Assembly (NCBI RefSeq): GCF_009789675.1 | Contig: NZ_CP046913.1 | Span: forward strand, 2,852,001 to 2,916,000 | Direction of reading: 5' to 3' | Length of the DNA stretch: 64,000 nucleotides | Source: Paraburkholderia acidisoli | GTDB lineage: Bacteria; Pseudomonadota; Gammaproteobacteria; Burkholderiales; Burkholderiaceae | Part shown: one piece after another, positions 9,565 to 23,074 of the stretch | Numbering within the stretch: position 1 is the stretch's first letter | How the letters are laid out: each line of letters starts with the position of its first letter | Program-made: the position numbers and the translations under genes | Notes under the pieces: model-generated | What the model saw: only the letters and a program-made list of their open reading frames with translations | What the model was told of the DNA's origin: nothing | Databases searched by the model: none

Positions 9565-9665
9565 GACGGCGCTCCCGCGCGCACGGCGAACGGAATCGCG
9601 GCGCGCGCGACGAAGCTCACGCGACGCGCGGAAATGGGGGAACAAGCTGAAATAGTGGCGGTCAT
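9561..9665 (-). CDS. Possible 34-codon leader peptide coupled to thiO
   Basis: A small reading frame (MTATISACSPISARR...) with a clear ribosome-binding site (GGAAAGGA before the ATG at 9663-9665). Its TGA overlaps the thiO ATG. It has no recognisable domain. It lies between the TPP riboswitch and thiO, so it could couple translation of thiO to the leader. It may equally be a chance frame in GC-rich DNA. Confidence 0.35.
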   Translation of the reverse strand: MTATISACSPISARRVSFVARAAIPFAVRAGAPS

Positions 9666-9913
9666 CGGATCCTTTCCGTACGGCAGCTGCAGACGTACCC
9701 AAGGACGAAACCGGCTGGCAAGGCCGACCGTGAGGCTGTTCCGGCGCACATGACCCGCGACGACGATGCGCGATGACGCGCGATGGTGCGGGTCCGAAGC
9801 GCCAGGCATGCCGCCCGGCGGGAAACTGGCGTTCTTCGTGCGACTTCGCGCGCATTCGCGCAGCGACAAGTCAACGAGAAGCGGAACGAGAACACCAGCC
9901 AGAACTTCTGGAA

Positions 9914-10006
9914 ACTTCCCGCGCCGGTATTACCCGGATCGGGTGCGAAGGGTCTCTCTCAGCCTCACTGGCGGCATGCCCGGCATACCGGTGAAGCACC
10001 CCTGTT
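9914..10006 (-). ncRNA. TPP riboswitch (THI element) of the thi operon
   Basis: The minus strand carries the conserved TPP-aptamer pieces in order: AGGGGTGC at the 5' stem, GGCTGAGA, then ACCCTTCGCACCC, CCGATCCGGGTAATACCGG and the closing GGGAAG. Binding of thiamine pyrophosphate should switch off thiO-thiS-thiG-thiE. The aptamer lies about 350 nt before thiO, farther than a simple ribosome-binding-site occluder needs, and no U-rich intrinsic terminator was seen in between. A short palindrome (CCAGAA-g-TTCTGG) follows it directly at 9899-9911. Confidence 0.93.
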
Positions 10007-10015
10007 TCGTCATCG

Positions 10016-10022
10016 ATTATTA
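10016..10022 (-). promoter_or_regulatory. Candidate -10 box of the thi operon
   Basis: TAATAAT on the minus strand. A start near 10009 places the riboswitch at the very 5' end of the RNA, as expected. No strong -35 box is visible. Confidence 0.4.
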
Positions 10023-10343
10023 GACCACAAAACGCGGAGCGCCCGCAAACCTCGGCGGCACGGGGCTCGCGCTCTGGCACAATCGCCGCAAGCCCTTGTT
10101 TCAGGCACGTTTCGCGGCGCTGCGGCCAGTTGGGCCGGAACGCCGCGCGGCATTGCGTGTCGATTTGGCGCGGTGCGCGCGCACGGTGAGACAATGAGTG
10201 CCGAAACCGCCCGAGGGTAACGCTACTGCGGCTACCGAGGCCACCGAGGCCGCCGCGGTCTCAACTCCGCGGTTAAGACTCCTTTAAGCGGCCGGCGACA
10301 GAATCGCTGCGAAAATCGCTGCCGGCCCAACATCAGGACGCAC
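10023..10343. other. Gap between the thi promoter and the SbmA/BacA-like gene
   Basis: About 320 bases without a supportable gene. They must hold the promoter of the rightward ABC transporter gene, but no convincing -35/-10 pair was found. Confidence 0.4.
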
Positions 10344-12098
10344 ATGACCAACCAATCTTCCCGCGCCACGCCCGATCAGAACGAGCATCAGAAGATCACC
10401 GCGTGGAGCCTGATCAAGCCCTATTGGGTGTCCGAGGAACGCTGGATCGCCTGGGGCCTGCTCGTCGCGATCATCGTGATGAACCTGCTCGTGGTGTACA
10501 TCAACGTGCGCCTGAACAGCTGGAACGCCGACTTCTACAACGCGTTGCAGAACAAGGACGTCAAGCAGTTCCCGCATCTGCTGATGATCTTCACGGGCCT
10601 CGCGTTCGGCTTCATCATCCTCGCGGTGTACGGCCGTTACCTGCGCCAGATGCTCGGTTTTCGCTGGCGCCAGTGGCTCACCACGCGCTTTCTGAACGAA
10701 TGGCTCGGCAAGGGCGCGTTCTACCGCATCGAGCGCGATCGTCTCGCCGACAACCCCGACCAGCGGATCAGCGACGACCTCCAGTCGTTCGCGACCACCA
10801 CGCTCTCGCTCACGCTCGACCTGCTTTCCACCGTCGTCACGCTCATCTCGTTCGTGACGATCCTCTGGACGCTCGCGGGCGCGCTCACCGTCACGCTGGG
10901 CGGCACGCCCATCGCCATTCCGGGCTACATGGTCTGGGCCGCCGCGCTCTACGCCGTGTTCGGCTCGCTCGTGATCCAGAAGGTCGGCCACCCGCTCGTG
11001 TCGATCAACTACCAGCAGCAGAAGGTGGAGGCCGATTTCCGTTTCGGCCTGATCCGCCTGCGCGAGAACGCCGAGCAGATCGCGTTCTACGACGGCATGG
11101 ACACCGAGCGCAACAACACGCAAGGCCTCTTCCAGCACATCCGCGAAAACTGGTGGCGCGTGATGAAGTACACGAAGCGCCTCACCTTCGTGCTGAGCTT
11201 CTACGGCCAGATCGCCATCATCTTCCCGCTCGTGGTGGCCGCGCCGCGCTACTTCGCGGGCGCCTTCACGTTCGGCGTGCTGATGCAGATTTCGCAGGCG
11301 TTCGGCACGGTGAGCGATTCGTTCTCGTGGTTCATCAACAGTTACGCGACGCTGGTCGAATGGCGCGCCACGGTGAATCGTCTGCGCGAATTCGTGCGCG
11401 TGGTGCACTCGCCGCGCCTGAAGGAAAGCGTCTCGCCGGCCACGGAGCACGGCGGCATCAATCTGCACTTCATCGACAGCAACGAGCTGGCGACGGAACA
11501 CCTCAAGCTCGCGCTGCCCAACGGCACGCCGCTCTCCACCGTGCGCGACATCGCCATCAAGCCGGGCTCGCGCTGGCTCGTGCGCGGTCCGTCGGGCGCG
11601 GGCAAGAGCACGCTGATGCGCGCGCTCGCGGGGCTCTGGCCGTTCGGCGAAGGGTCGATCGACGCGCCCGTGGACGCGCGCATGATGTTCATTCCGCAGC
11701 AGAGCTATCTGCCGATCGGCACGCTCAAGGCCGCGCTCACCTATCCCTCGCCCGCCGACGCTTACAGCGACGAGGACTGCCGCGAAGCGCTGCGCGCCTG
11801 CCGTCTGGAAGACTATGCCGAGCGCCTGGGCGAGTCGGGTCACTGGACCCGCGTGCTCTCGCCGGGCGAGCAGCAACGTCTCGCGGGCGCGCGCGTGCTG
11901 CTGCACAAGCCCGACTATCTGTTCCTCGACGAAGCGACCAGCGCGCTCGACGCCGACAACGAAGGCCGCCTCTACAAGCTCTTCGTCGAACGTCTGCCGA
12001 AGGCCGCCATCGTGAGCGTCGCGCATCGCGAATCGCTCGCGGCGTATCACCACGAAACGCTCGAAATCGAGCGCACGGCGGAGCGCGTCGCGGCATGA
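10344..12098 (+). CDS. SbmA/BacA-like ABC transporter with fused membrane and ATPase domains
   Basis: A 584-residue protein with an SbmA/BacA-type membrane domain (SLIKPYWVSEERWIAWGLL, NVRLNSWNADFYNALQNKD, about six helices) followed by an ABC ATPase. Walker A (GPSGAGKST) is near residue 415, the signature LSPGEQQRLAG near 505 and Walker B YLFLDEATSALD near 530. This is the YddA/ABCD-like family; relatives take up peptides, vitamin B12 or move very-long-chain acyl groups. Its stop overlaps the start of the downstream SDR gene (ATGA). Substrate not determinable here. Confidence 0.92.
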   Translation: MTNQSSRATPDQNEHQKITAWSLIKPYWVSEERWIAWGLLVAIIVMNLLVVYINVRLNSWNADFYNALQNKDVKQFPHLLMIFTGLAFGFIILAVYGRYLRQMLGFRWRQWLTTRFLNEWLGKGAFYRIERDRLADNPDQRISDDLQSFATTTLSLTLDLLSTVVTLISFVTILWTLAGALTVTLGGTPIAIPGYMVWAAALYAVFGSLVIQKVGHPLVSINYQQQKVEADFRFGLIRLRENAEQIAFYDGMDTERNNTQGLFQHIRENWWRVMKYTKRLTFVLSFYGQIAIIFPLVVAAPRYFAGAFTFGVLMQISQAFGTVSDSFSWFINSYATLVEWRATVNRLREFVRVVHSPRLKESVSPATEHGGINLHFIDSNELATEHLKLALPNGTPLSTVRDIAIKPGSRWLVRGPSGAGKSTLMRALAGLWPFGEGSIDAPVDARMMFIPQQSYLPIGTLKAALTYPSPADAYSDEDCREALRACRLEDYAERLGESGHWTRVLSPGEQQRLAGARVLLHKPDYLFLDEATSALDADNEGRLYKLFVERLPKAAIVSVAHRESLAAYHHETLEIERTAERVAA

Positions 12099-12868
12099 GC
12101 GACACGCGCGCGGATCGTGTCGTGCTGATCACGGGCGCCGGCTCCGGTATCGGCGCGGCGCTCGCGCGTCGGCTCGCCGCGCCCGGCGTGGGCCTGATGC
12201 TGCACGCGCGCGGCGCCGATTCCGCCTCGCGCGCGCGGCTCGACGCCGTGGCCGCGCAGTGCGCGCGGCATGGCGCGACCTGCGCCACGTTCGGCGCCGA
12301 TCTCGCCGCAACGGGCGCGGCCGCCGCGCTCGTCGCAGCCACGCTCGCGCACTTCGGCGCGCTCGACCAGCTCGTCGCCAATGCGGGCCACGCGCAGCGG
12401 CAAACGCTCGCCACACTCGACGCCGATGCCCTCGCGCACGCGTTCGCGGCCATGCCCGCCGCCTTCGCCGCACTCGTGCAGCACGCGCGGCCCGCGCTCG
12501 AACGCTCGGCGCGCGGGCGCGTGGTTGCGCTCAGCTCGTTCGTCGCGCACCGCTATCGCGCCGACGCGCCGTTCGCGGCCACCGCCGCCGCGAAGGCCGC
12601 GCTCGAAGCGCTCGCCAAAACCGCGGCCGCCGAACTCGCGCCGCGCGGCGTGACGGTCAATTGCGTCGCGCCCGGCTACACCCGCAAGGACGCGGGCCCG
12701 ACGCCCGAGAACGCGCCCGCGTGGGCGCACGCCGCCGAAGCCACGCCGCTCGGCCGCGTGGCCGACCCCACCGACATCGCCGAACTCATCGCCTTTTTGC
12801 TCGGCGACGCGGCGCGCCACATCACCGGCCAGGTGATTCATGTCGACGGCGGATTGACGCTCGGCTAG
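12095..12868 (+). CDS. SDR-family protein lacking the catalytic tyrosine
   Basis: A 257-residue short-chain dehydrogenase/reductase. The cofactor motif TGAGSGIG is near the N-terminus, NAG is in the middle, and the C-terminal HITGQVIHVDGGLTLG is classical. The catalytic Ser region is present (ALSSF), but the YxxxK motif reads T163-A-A-A-K167, so the proton-donating Tyr is replaced by Thr. Overall it resembles FabG-like SDRs. It overlaps the transporter gene by four bases, implying a linked role. It may be an inactive or altered-chemistry SDR. Substrate unknown. Confidence 0.9.
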   Translation: MSDTRADRVVLITGAGSGIGAALARRLAAPGVGLMLHARGADSASRARLDAVAAQCARHGATCATFGADLAATGAAAALVAATLAHFGALDQLVANAGHAQRQTLATLDADALAHAFAAMPAAFAALVQHARPALERSARGRVVALSSFVAHRYRADAPFAATAAAKAALEALAKTAAAELAPRGVTVNCVAPGYTRKDAGPTPENAPAWAHAAEATPLGRVADPTDIAELIAFLLGDAARHITGQVIHVDGGLTLG

Positions 12869-13218
12869 GCATTCGCGTTCTTGCGGCATCCGCCGCCGCA
12901 TCGCCTGCGCTCCCTTTTCACCTCCCCCGCGCCGGCATCGTTCCGCTCCGCTGCTTCGTTCGCTTGCTATCGAAATGACGCGCCCACGCGGCCCCGCATC
13001 GCGCGCCAAAATTGTTCCCTCGCGCCGGTACCGCCTGGCACCGTAAAATACCGGGCATCCGCGCAACGCAAACGGGCGGCTTTCCATCGGCATGTTCGCC
13101 GCCGCCCTCGTCGCGCGGCCGCGGCGCCGCCAGCTTCGTTTGCCGATTGTGTCGATGGCGCGAGGTCCCTGCACGTTCACGGACCTCGACGCGCACAACA
13201 ACAGGGGGATGACACGCG
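12869..13218. other. Gap between the SDR gene and the MFS gene
   Basis: About 350 bases with no supportable gene. A TAAAAT near 13043 could be a -10 for the MFS gene, but there is no matching -35 box. A purine-rich GGGGGATGACACG just before 13219 contains the likely ribosome-binding site. Confidence 0.35.
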
Positions 13219-14583
13219 ATGAGCACCTTTCAGTGGTTCACCGAGTTGAACGGCCGCGAGCGGCGCACGCTCTATGCGGGCTTCGGCGGCTACGCCGTCG
13301 ACGCGTTCGACTTCATGATCTACTCGTTCCTGATCCCGACGCTCATCGCGAGCTGGGGCATGACGAAAAGCGAAGCCGGCATGATCGCGACGAGTTCGCT
13401 GATCTCGTCGGCGCTCGGCGGCTGGCTCGCGGGCATCCTCGCCGACCGCTACGGCCGCGTGCGCGTGCTGCAATGGACCATCGCCACCTTCGCGGTCTTC
13501 ACCTGCCTTTCCGGCTTCACGCATTCGTTCTGGCAGCTGCTCGCCACGCGCACGCTGCAAGGCGTGGGCTTTGGCGGCGAATGGTCGGTGGTCACGATCA
13601 TGATGGCGGAGACGATCCGCTCGCCGCAGCATCGCGCGAAAGCCGTGGGCACCGTGCAGAGCAGCTGGTCGTTCGGCTGGGGCGCGGCGGCCATTCTCTA
13701 CTGGGCGTTCTTCGCGCTGCTGCCCGAGGAATACGCGTGGCGCGCGTGCTTCTGGATCGGCATCCTGCCCGCGCTGTGGATTCTCTACGTGCGCCGCAAC
13801 GTGAGCGACCCCGAGGTTTTTCTCGCCACGCGCCGCGCCCGCGAAGCCGGCGAGTCTCACGGCCATTTCCTGCAGATCTTCTCGCGCACGCATCTCGCCA
13901 CCACGCTGCTCGGCAGCGCGCTGTGCACCGGCATGCTCGGCGGCTACTACGCGATCACCACGTGGCTGCCGACCTATCTCAAGACCGTGCGCCATCTTTC
14001 GGTGTTCAACACGAGCGGCTACCTGATCGTGCTGATCGTGGGCTCGTTCACGGGCTATATCGTCGGTGCGATTCTCTGCGACAAGATCGGCCGGCGCGCT
14101 TCGTTCATCCTGTTCGCGATCGGCTCGTTCGCGCTCGGCATGGCCTACACCATGCTGCCGATCACGGATACGGCGATGCTCGCGCTGGGCTTTCCGCTCG
14201 GCATTGTCGTGCAGGGCATTTTCGCCGGCGTGGGCGCGTATCTGTCCGAGCTGTATCCGAACGCGATACGCGGCTCCGGCCAGGGGTTCTGCTACAACCT
14301 CGGGCGCGGCCTCGGCTCGTTCTTCCCGATCCTCGTCGGCAGCTTCGCGCAGAGCATGTCGCTCGTGAAATCCATTGGCGTGGTGGCGGGCGCGGGCTAT
14401 CTGCTCGTGATCGTCGCGGCGCTGTGCCTGCCCGAAACGAAGGGCAAGGCGCTGGCCGAAGCGCCCACGCCGACACTTGCCGATTCGCCCACCGATTCTT
14501 CCACCGATTCGTCCGCCGATTTATCCGCCGATCCGGCCCACCCTCAGCGCGACACGCCGTCTGCCGGTTCCGCTGCACGATGA
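13219..14583 (+). CDS. MFS transporter with a repetitive acidic tail
   Basis: A 454-residue major facilitator with twelve predicted helices. The loop 2-3 motif GWLAGILADRYGRVRVLQ and the loop 8-9 copy (CDKIGRRASF) are present, and helix 5 has the signature GFGGEWSVVTIMMAE typical of the sugar/organic-acid porter branch (NanT/ShiA/AAHS-like). After the usual end (LPETKGKALAEA) comes a Ser/Thr/Asp-rich tail encoded by 12-bp direct repeats at 14479-14534. The substrate is probably an organic or aromatic acid, by family inference only. A D-amino-acid dehydrogenase follows 46 bp later. Confidence 0.9.
   Translation: MSTFQWFTELNGRERRTLYAGFGGYAVDAFDFMIYSFLIPTLIASWGMTKSEAGMIATSSLISSALGGWLAGILADRYGRVRVLQWTIATFAVFTCLSGFTHSFWQLLATRTLQGVGFGGEWSVVTIMMAETIRSPQHRAKAVGTVQSSWSFGWGAAAILYWAFFALLPEEYAWRACFWIGILPALWILYVRRNVSDPEVFLATRRAREAGESHGHFLQIFSRTHLATTLLGSALCTGMLGGYYAITTWLPTYLKTVRHLSVFNTSGYLIVLIVGSFTGYIVGAILCDKIGRRASFILFAIGSFALGMAYTMLPITDTAMLALGFPLGIVVQGIFAGVGAYLSELYPNAIRGSGQGFCYNLGRGLGSFFPILVGSFAQSMSLVKSIGVVAGAGYLLVIVAALCLPETKGKALAEAPTPTLADSPTDSSTDSSADLSADPAHPQRDTPSAGSAAR
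14479..14534 (+). repeat. 12-bp in-frame tandem repeat in the MFS gene tail
   Basis: About four and a half units of a 12-bp repeat based on RCCGATTCNNCC, coding for alternating Asp-Ser-Ser/Pro-Thr/Ala residues. Copies diverge towards the 3' side. Confidence 0.8.
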
Positions 14584-14629
14584 GCGCGAACATGCTGCAA
14601 TACCGTCCGTCCCAAACTGCTCGACCGGC

Positions 14630-15994
14630 ATGAAAACGATCGTCCTCGGCGCCGGTGTGATCGGCGTGGCAACTGCGTATTACTTGAGCGAACGAGGCTG
14701 CGACGTCACGGTCATCGAGCGGGAACCGGGCGTCGCGCTCGGCACGAGCTTCGGCAACGCGGGCGTGATCGCGCCCGGTTACGTGACGCCCTGGGCCGCG
14801 CCCGGGATGCCCGCGAAGCTCGTCAAATATCTGCTCAAGCCCACTTCGCCGCTGGTGTTCCGGCCCACGCTCGACGCCGCGCAATGGCGCTGGATCGCGC
14901 GCTGGCTACGCGAATGCGACCTCGCGCGCTTTCGCGTGAACAAGCAGCGCATGCAGCGCATCGCCTACTACAGCCGCGAATGTCTGCACGCGTTCCAGGC
15001 GACGCACGCGTTCGAATACGGCCGCAGCCAGGGTTATCTGCAACTGTTCCGCAGCGATTACGACCTCGCGCTCGCGCAACCGGCGCTGGGCGTGCTGCGC
15101 GACGCGGGCATCGTCTATCGCGAACTCGACGCCGCCGCCTGCGCGCAGATCGAGCCCGGCCTCGCGTGGTCGCGCGTGAAGCCCGTGGCCGGCATCTATC
15201 TGCCCGACGACGAAGCCGGCGACTGCGCGCGCTTCACCCGCGAGCTGCGCTCGGTGTGCGAGGCGCAAGGCGTGAACTTCCTGTTCGACACCGAAGTGCT
15301 CGCGCTCGAGTCCGAAGGCGGCAAGGTGAACGGCGTGCGCGTGCGCGCGGTGCCCGGCCGCGGCGCCGCCAACAACCGGCGCGAACGCCGCGAGCAGCGC
15401 CGCGCGCCCGCCGAAGTCCTGCGCCCCGCCGAACTCAACGAACCCGCCGACGCCACGCCGCAGACGCTCGCCGCCGACGCCGTCGTGGTCGCGCTGGGCG
15501 TGGAAAGCGCGGCGCTGGTCGCGCCGCTCGGCGTGCGCGTGCCGCTTTATCCGGTGAAGGGCTATTCGGCGACGCTGCCCGTGGTCGACGACCAGAAAGC
15601 GCCGCGCGCCGCGCTCATGGACGAGTCGCTCAAGACGGCGATCACGCGTTTCGGGCCGTATCTGCGTGTGGCCGGCACGGCGGAACTCGGCAATCATCGC
15701 GCGACGCTGCGCGAGCAGGCGCTGCAAACGCTCATGAAAGTGCTCGACGACTGGTTTCCGCACGCGGGCGCGCCTTCGTCGGCGCAATTCTGGGTCGGGC
15801 GCCGGCCGATGCTCCCCGACGGCGCGCCGCTGCTCGGCGGCTCGGGCGTGGACGGCTTGTGGCTCAACGTGGGCCACGGCTCGACGGGCTGGGCGATGTC
15901 GATGGGCTCGGGCCGCGTGCTCGCCGATCTCGTGACGCAGCGCGCGCCGGAGATCGATCTGGACGGGCTGACGTTGGGGCGGTATCGAAACTGA
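14630..15994 (+). CDS. dadA: D-amino-acid dehydrogenase (DadA-like) with an internal insertion
   Basis: A 454-residue FAD enzyme that oxidises D-amino acids and passes electrons to the respiratory chain. The FAD motif VLGAGVIGVATAYYLSERG starts at residue 5, PGYVTPWAAPGMPAKL and VYPLKGYS-like (LYPVKGYSATL) segments follow, and the C-terminus has the flavin motif WLNVGHGSTGWAMSMGSG. E. coli DadA is 432 residues; the excess is an Arg/Ala/Pro-rich insertion of roughly 35 residues around 240-280 (GRGAANNRRERREQRRAP). The start at 14630 matches the family N-terminus. Confidence 0.9.
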   Translation: MKTIVLGAGVIGVATAYYLSERGCDVTVIEREPGVALGTSFGNAGVIAPGYVTPWAAPGMPAKLVKYLLKPTSPLVFRPTLDAAQWRWIARWLRECDLARFRVNKQRMQRIAYYSRECLHAFQATHAFEYGRSQGYLQLFRSDYDLALAQPALGVLRDAGIVYRELDAAACAQIEPGLAWSRVKPVAGIYLPDDEAGDCARFTRELRSVCEAQGVNFLFDTEVLALESEGGKVNGVRVRAVPGRGAANNRRERREQRRAPAEVLRPAELNEPADATPQTLAADAVVVALGVESAALVAPLGVRVPLYPVKGYSATLPVVDDQKAPRAALMDESLKTAITRFGPYLRVAGTAELGNHRATLREQALQTLMKVLDDWFPHAGAPSSAQFWVGRRPMLPDGAPLLGGSGVDGLWLNVGHGSTGWAMSMGSGRVLADLVTQRAPEIDLDGLTLGRYRN

Positions 15995-16009
15995 GCGCGT
16001 GGCGGGCGC

Positions 16010-16591
16010 TCAATCCAGCTTCACCACGGCAAGCGCCTCATATCGCGCGCCCTGCTTCGCGAGCGTGCTCGAATACAGCACGAGCGATTCGAAGCGCAGC
16101 GGCGCGGGCAAGGCCGTGTCTTCGCCGATGGCGGGCACCGCCGCCGCATCGCGCGGAAAGCGCGCCAACGTCACATGCGGACGAAACGCCCGCGCATCGA
16201 GCGGCAAACCCGCTTCGCCCAACAGGGCACGCACGCGCCGGTCGAGCGCCGCGAACGCCTCCGACATCGCCAGCACGGCGACCATCAGGCGCGGCGTGGC
16301 GCGCTTCGGCCAGTAATCGAGTTTCGTGACCTCGGCGCGCGGCATGGGCCGGGCGTGCGGGGCATGAATGGCGAGCCCGCGCGCGAGCGCGTCGCCCTGC
16401 TCGAACGACATCGCGCCGATGAACGCCACGGTGAGATGCAACTGCGCCTGCGGCACGCGCCGCGCGCGCGGCGGCACTTCCAGCGTGGCCAGCGCGTGGC
16501 GCGTGGGCGCATCGGGGGCGAGCGCGATGAAGCAGCGGTGCCACTGCTGCGGCTCGGCGGAATCACGATCGGTCGCGCGCGCATCGGACAT
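16010..16591 (-). CDS. thpR: RNA 2',3'-cyclic phosphodiesterase (2'-5' RNA ligase family)
   Basis: A 193-residue 2H-phosphoesterase. Its two active-site HxT motifs are HLTVAFIG (first half) and HVTLARFP (second half), preceded by the typical opening RCFIALAPD. Relatives open 2',3'-cyclic phosphates on RNA and show 2'-5' ligase activity in vitro. The ATG at 16589-16591 gives the normal family length. It converges with dadA and lies downstream of the gltD terminator, so it is probably transcribed alone. Confidence 0.9.
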   Translation of the reverse strand: MSDARATDRDSAEPQQWHRCFIALAPDAPTRHALATLEVPPRARRVPQAQLHLTVAFIGAMSFEQGDALARGLAIHAPHARPMPRAEVTKLDYWPKRATPRLMVAVLAMSEAFAALDRRVRALLGEAGLPLDARAFRPHVTLARFPRDAAAVPAIGEDTALPAPLRFESLVLYSSTLAKQGARYEALAVVKLD

Positions 16592-16642
16592 GATCGGGCC
16601 GTATCGGCGAATGCGGGATCGGTCATGGTAGCGCGCCGGGCG

Positions 16643-16678
16643 AAAAAAAACCGGGCCACCCATGCAGGTGCCCGGTTC
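16643..16678 (-). terminator. Intrinsic terminator downstream of gltBD
   Basis: On the minus strand a GC-rich stem (CCGGGCACC pairing with GGTGGCCCGG, one bulge) is followed by eight T residues. It lies about 120 bp after the gltD stop and just before thpR. Confidence 0.85.
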
Positions 16679-16748
16679 GACGGTGCGCCATTCACGCCTC
16701 GCGCTTCGGAACGAAACGCGAGCGCGGCGCAGAAAACTTCGCGTGTCG

Positions 16749-16780
16749 ATTGGAGTTAGCGCTTTAGCGCTGACTCCAAT
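16749..16780. repeat. Large near-perfect palindrome after gltD
   Basis: Arms of 15 nt (ATTGGAGTTAGCGCT and AGCGCTGACTCCAAT) with a 2-nt centre and a single mismatch. It sits 15 bp after the gltD stop. It has no T-run and could be an RNA 3'-end stabiliser or a protein-binding dyad. Confidence 0.75.
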
Positions 16781-16794
16781 CCCATATCCGCCTG

Positions 16795-18261
16795 TTAACG
16801 CGGCAATTCCGTGCTGCCCATCAGATACGCGTCGACGGAGCGCGCGCATTGACGGCCTTCTCTGATCGCCCACACCACCAGCGACTGGCCGCGACGCATG
16901 TCGCCCGCCGTGAACACCTTGTCCACCGACGTGTAGTACGCCTTGTCGCCTTCGGTCGCGGCGCGCACGTTGCCGCGCGCATCCTTTTCCACGCCGAACG
17001 CGTCGAGCACCGGCGAGACCGGCTGCGTGAAGCCCATGGCGAGCAGCACGAGGTCGGCCTTCATTTCGAATTCCGAGCCCGGCACTTCGACCATCTTGCC
17101 GTCCTTCCATTCGATACGCGCGGCGATCAGCTTCTCGACCTTGCCGTTCTTGCCTTCGATACGCTTGGTCGCCACCGACCAGTCGCGCGAGCAGCCTTCG
17201 TCATGCGACGACGACGTGCGCAGCTTGACCGGCCAGTACGGCCACACGAGCGGCTTGTTCTCGACTTCCGGCGGCTGCGGCAGCAGTTCGAACTGCGTGA
17301 CGCTCTTCGCGCCATGACGGTTCGACGTGCCCACGCAGTCGGAGCCCGTATCACCGCCGCCGATCACGACCACGTGCTTGCCCTTGGCGAGCAACTGGTC
17401 CGGCAGCTTGTCGCCGGCATTGACCTTGTTCTGCTGCGGCAGGAACTCCATCGCGTAATACACGCCTTCGAGTTCGCGGCCCGGCACCGGCAGGTCGCGC
17501 GGCGTTTCCGAACCGCCCGCCACCACCACCGCGTCGAACTGTTCCTTCAGTTCCTCCGGCGTGACGGTTTCCTTCGCCGTGTTGCCGATATACGCCGGCA
17601 GCTCACCCTTGCCGATGAAGACGTTGGTGCGGAACGTCACGCCTTCCGCTTCCATCTGGCGCATGCGGCGGTCGATCAGCCACTTTTCCAGCTTGAAGTC
17701 GGGGATGCCGTAACGCAGCAGGCCGCCGATGCGGTCGTTCTTCTCGAACACGGTCACGTCGTGGCCGGCGCGCGCGAGTTGCTGCGCGGTGGCCAGACCC
17801 GCGGGGCCCGAACCGACGACGGCAACCTTCTTGCCCGTCTTGTGCTTCGCGACTTGCGGCGCGACCCAGCCTTCGGCCCACGCCTTGTCGATGATCGCGT
17901 GCTCGATCGACTTGATGCCGACCGGGTCGTTGTTGATGCCGAGCGTGCACGCCGCTTCGCAGGGCGCCGGGCAGATACGGCCCGTGAACTCGGGGAAGTT
18001 GTTGGTCGAATGCAGGACTTCGATCGCGTTCTTCCAGTCCTGGCGGAACACGAGGTCGTTGAAGTCCGGAATGATGTTGTTGACCGGGCAGCCGTTGTTG
18101 CAGAACGGAATGCCGCAGTCCATGCAACGCGCACCCTGGACTTTCGCGTCGGCGTCCGAAAGCGCCGCGACGAATTCCTTGTAGTGCTTCACGCGCGTGA
18201 GCGGTGCTTCGTACGCCTCATGCTGGCGCTCGAACTCGAGAAAACCGGTTGCCTTACCCAT
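16795..18261 (-). CDS. gltD: Glutamate synthase (NADPH) small subunit
   Basis: A 488-residue GltD. The N-terminal cysteines for the 4Fe-4S clusters are visible ([15 protein letters not shown] and [12 protein letters not shown]), followed by a FAD motif ([18 protein letters not shown]) and an NADPH motif ([14 protein letters not shown]). It feeds electrons from NADPH to GltB for making two glutamates from glutamine and 2-oxoglutarate. It follows gltB by 112 bp on the same strand. Length and motifs are normal. Confidence 0.98.
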   Translation of the reverse strand: MGKATGFLEFERQHEAYEAPLTRVKHYKEFVAALSDADAKVQGARCMDCGIPFCNNGCPVNNIIPDFNDLVFRQDWKNAIEVLHSTNNFPEFTGRICPAPCEAACTLGINNDPVGIKSIEHAIIDKAWAEGWVAPQVAKHKTGKKVAVVGSGPAGLATAQQLARAGHDVTVFEKNDRIGGLLRYGIPDFKLEKWLIDRRMRQMEAEGVTFRTNVFIGKGELPAYIGNTAKETVTPEELKEQFDAVVVAGGSETPRDLPVPGRELEGVYYAMEFLPQQNKVNAGDKLPDQLLAKGKHVVVIGGGDTGSDCVGTSNRHGAKSVTQFELLPQPPEVENKPLVWPYWPVKLRTSSSHDEGCSRDWSVATKRIEGKNGKVEKLIAARIEWKDGKMVEVPGSEFEMKADLVLLAMGFTQPVSPVLDAFGVEKDARGNVRAATEGDKAYYTSVDKVFTAGDMRRGQSLVVWAIREGRQCARSVDAYLMGSTELPR

Positions 18262-18373
18262 GTGGTTCTCGTCTATCTAATGTATTCAGTGAGGGGGACC
18301 GCGCCCGCCGCCGCATCCAGTGCGCGGCGGGCGCTTCGTCTTCGTTCAGTCGTGGGCGAATCGCGCTTGCGGA

Positions 18374-23074
<4,701 letters not shown>

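Noticed and set aside
10284..12053. A 589-codon minus-strand frame opposite the ABC transporter
   Set aside because: Its Arg/Glu/Val-rich product has no domain; the plus strand carries all ABC motifs.
12869..13201. Minus-strand frames upstream of the MFS gene
   Set aside because: Arg/Gly-rich translations without motifs or ribosome-binding sites; they continue as shadows of the SDR gene.
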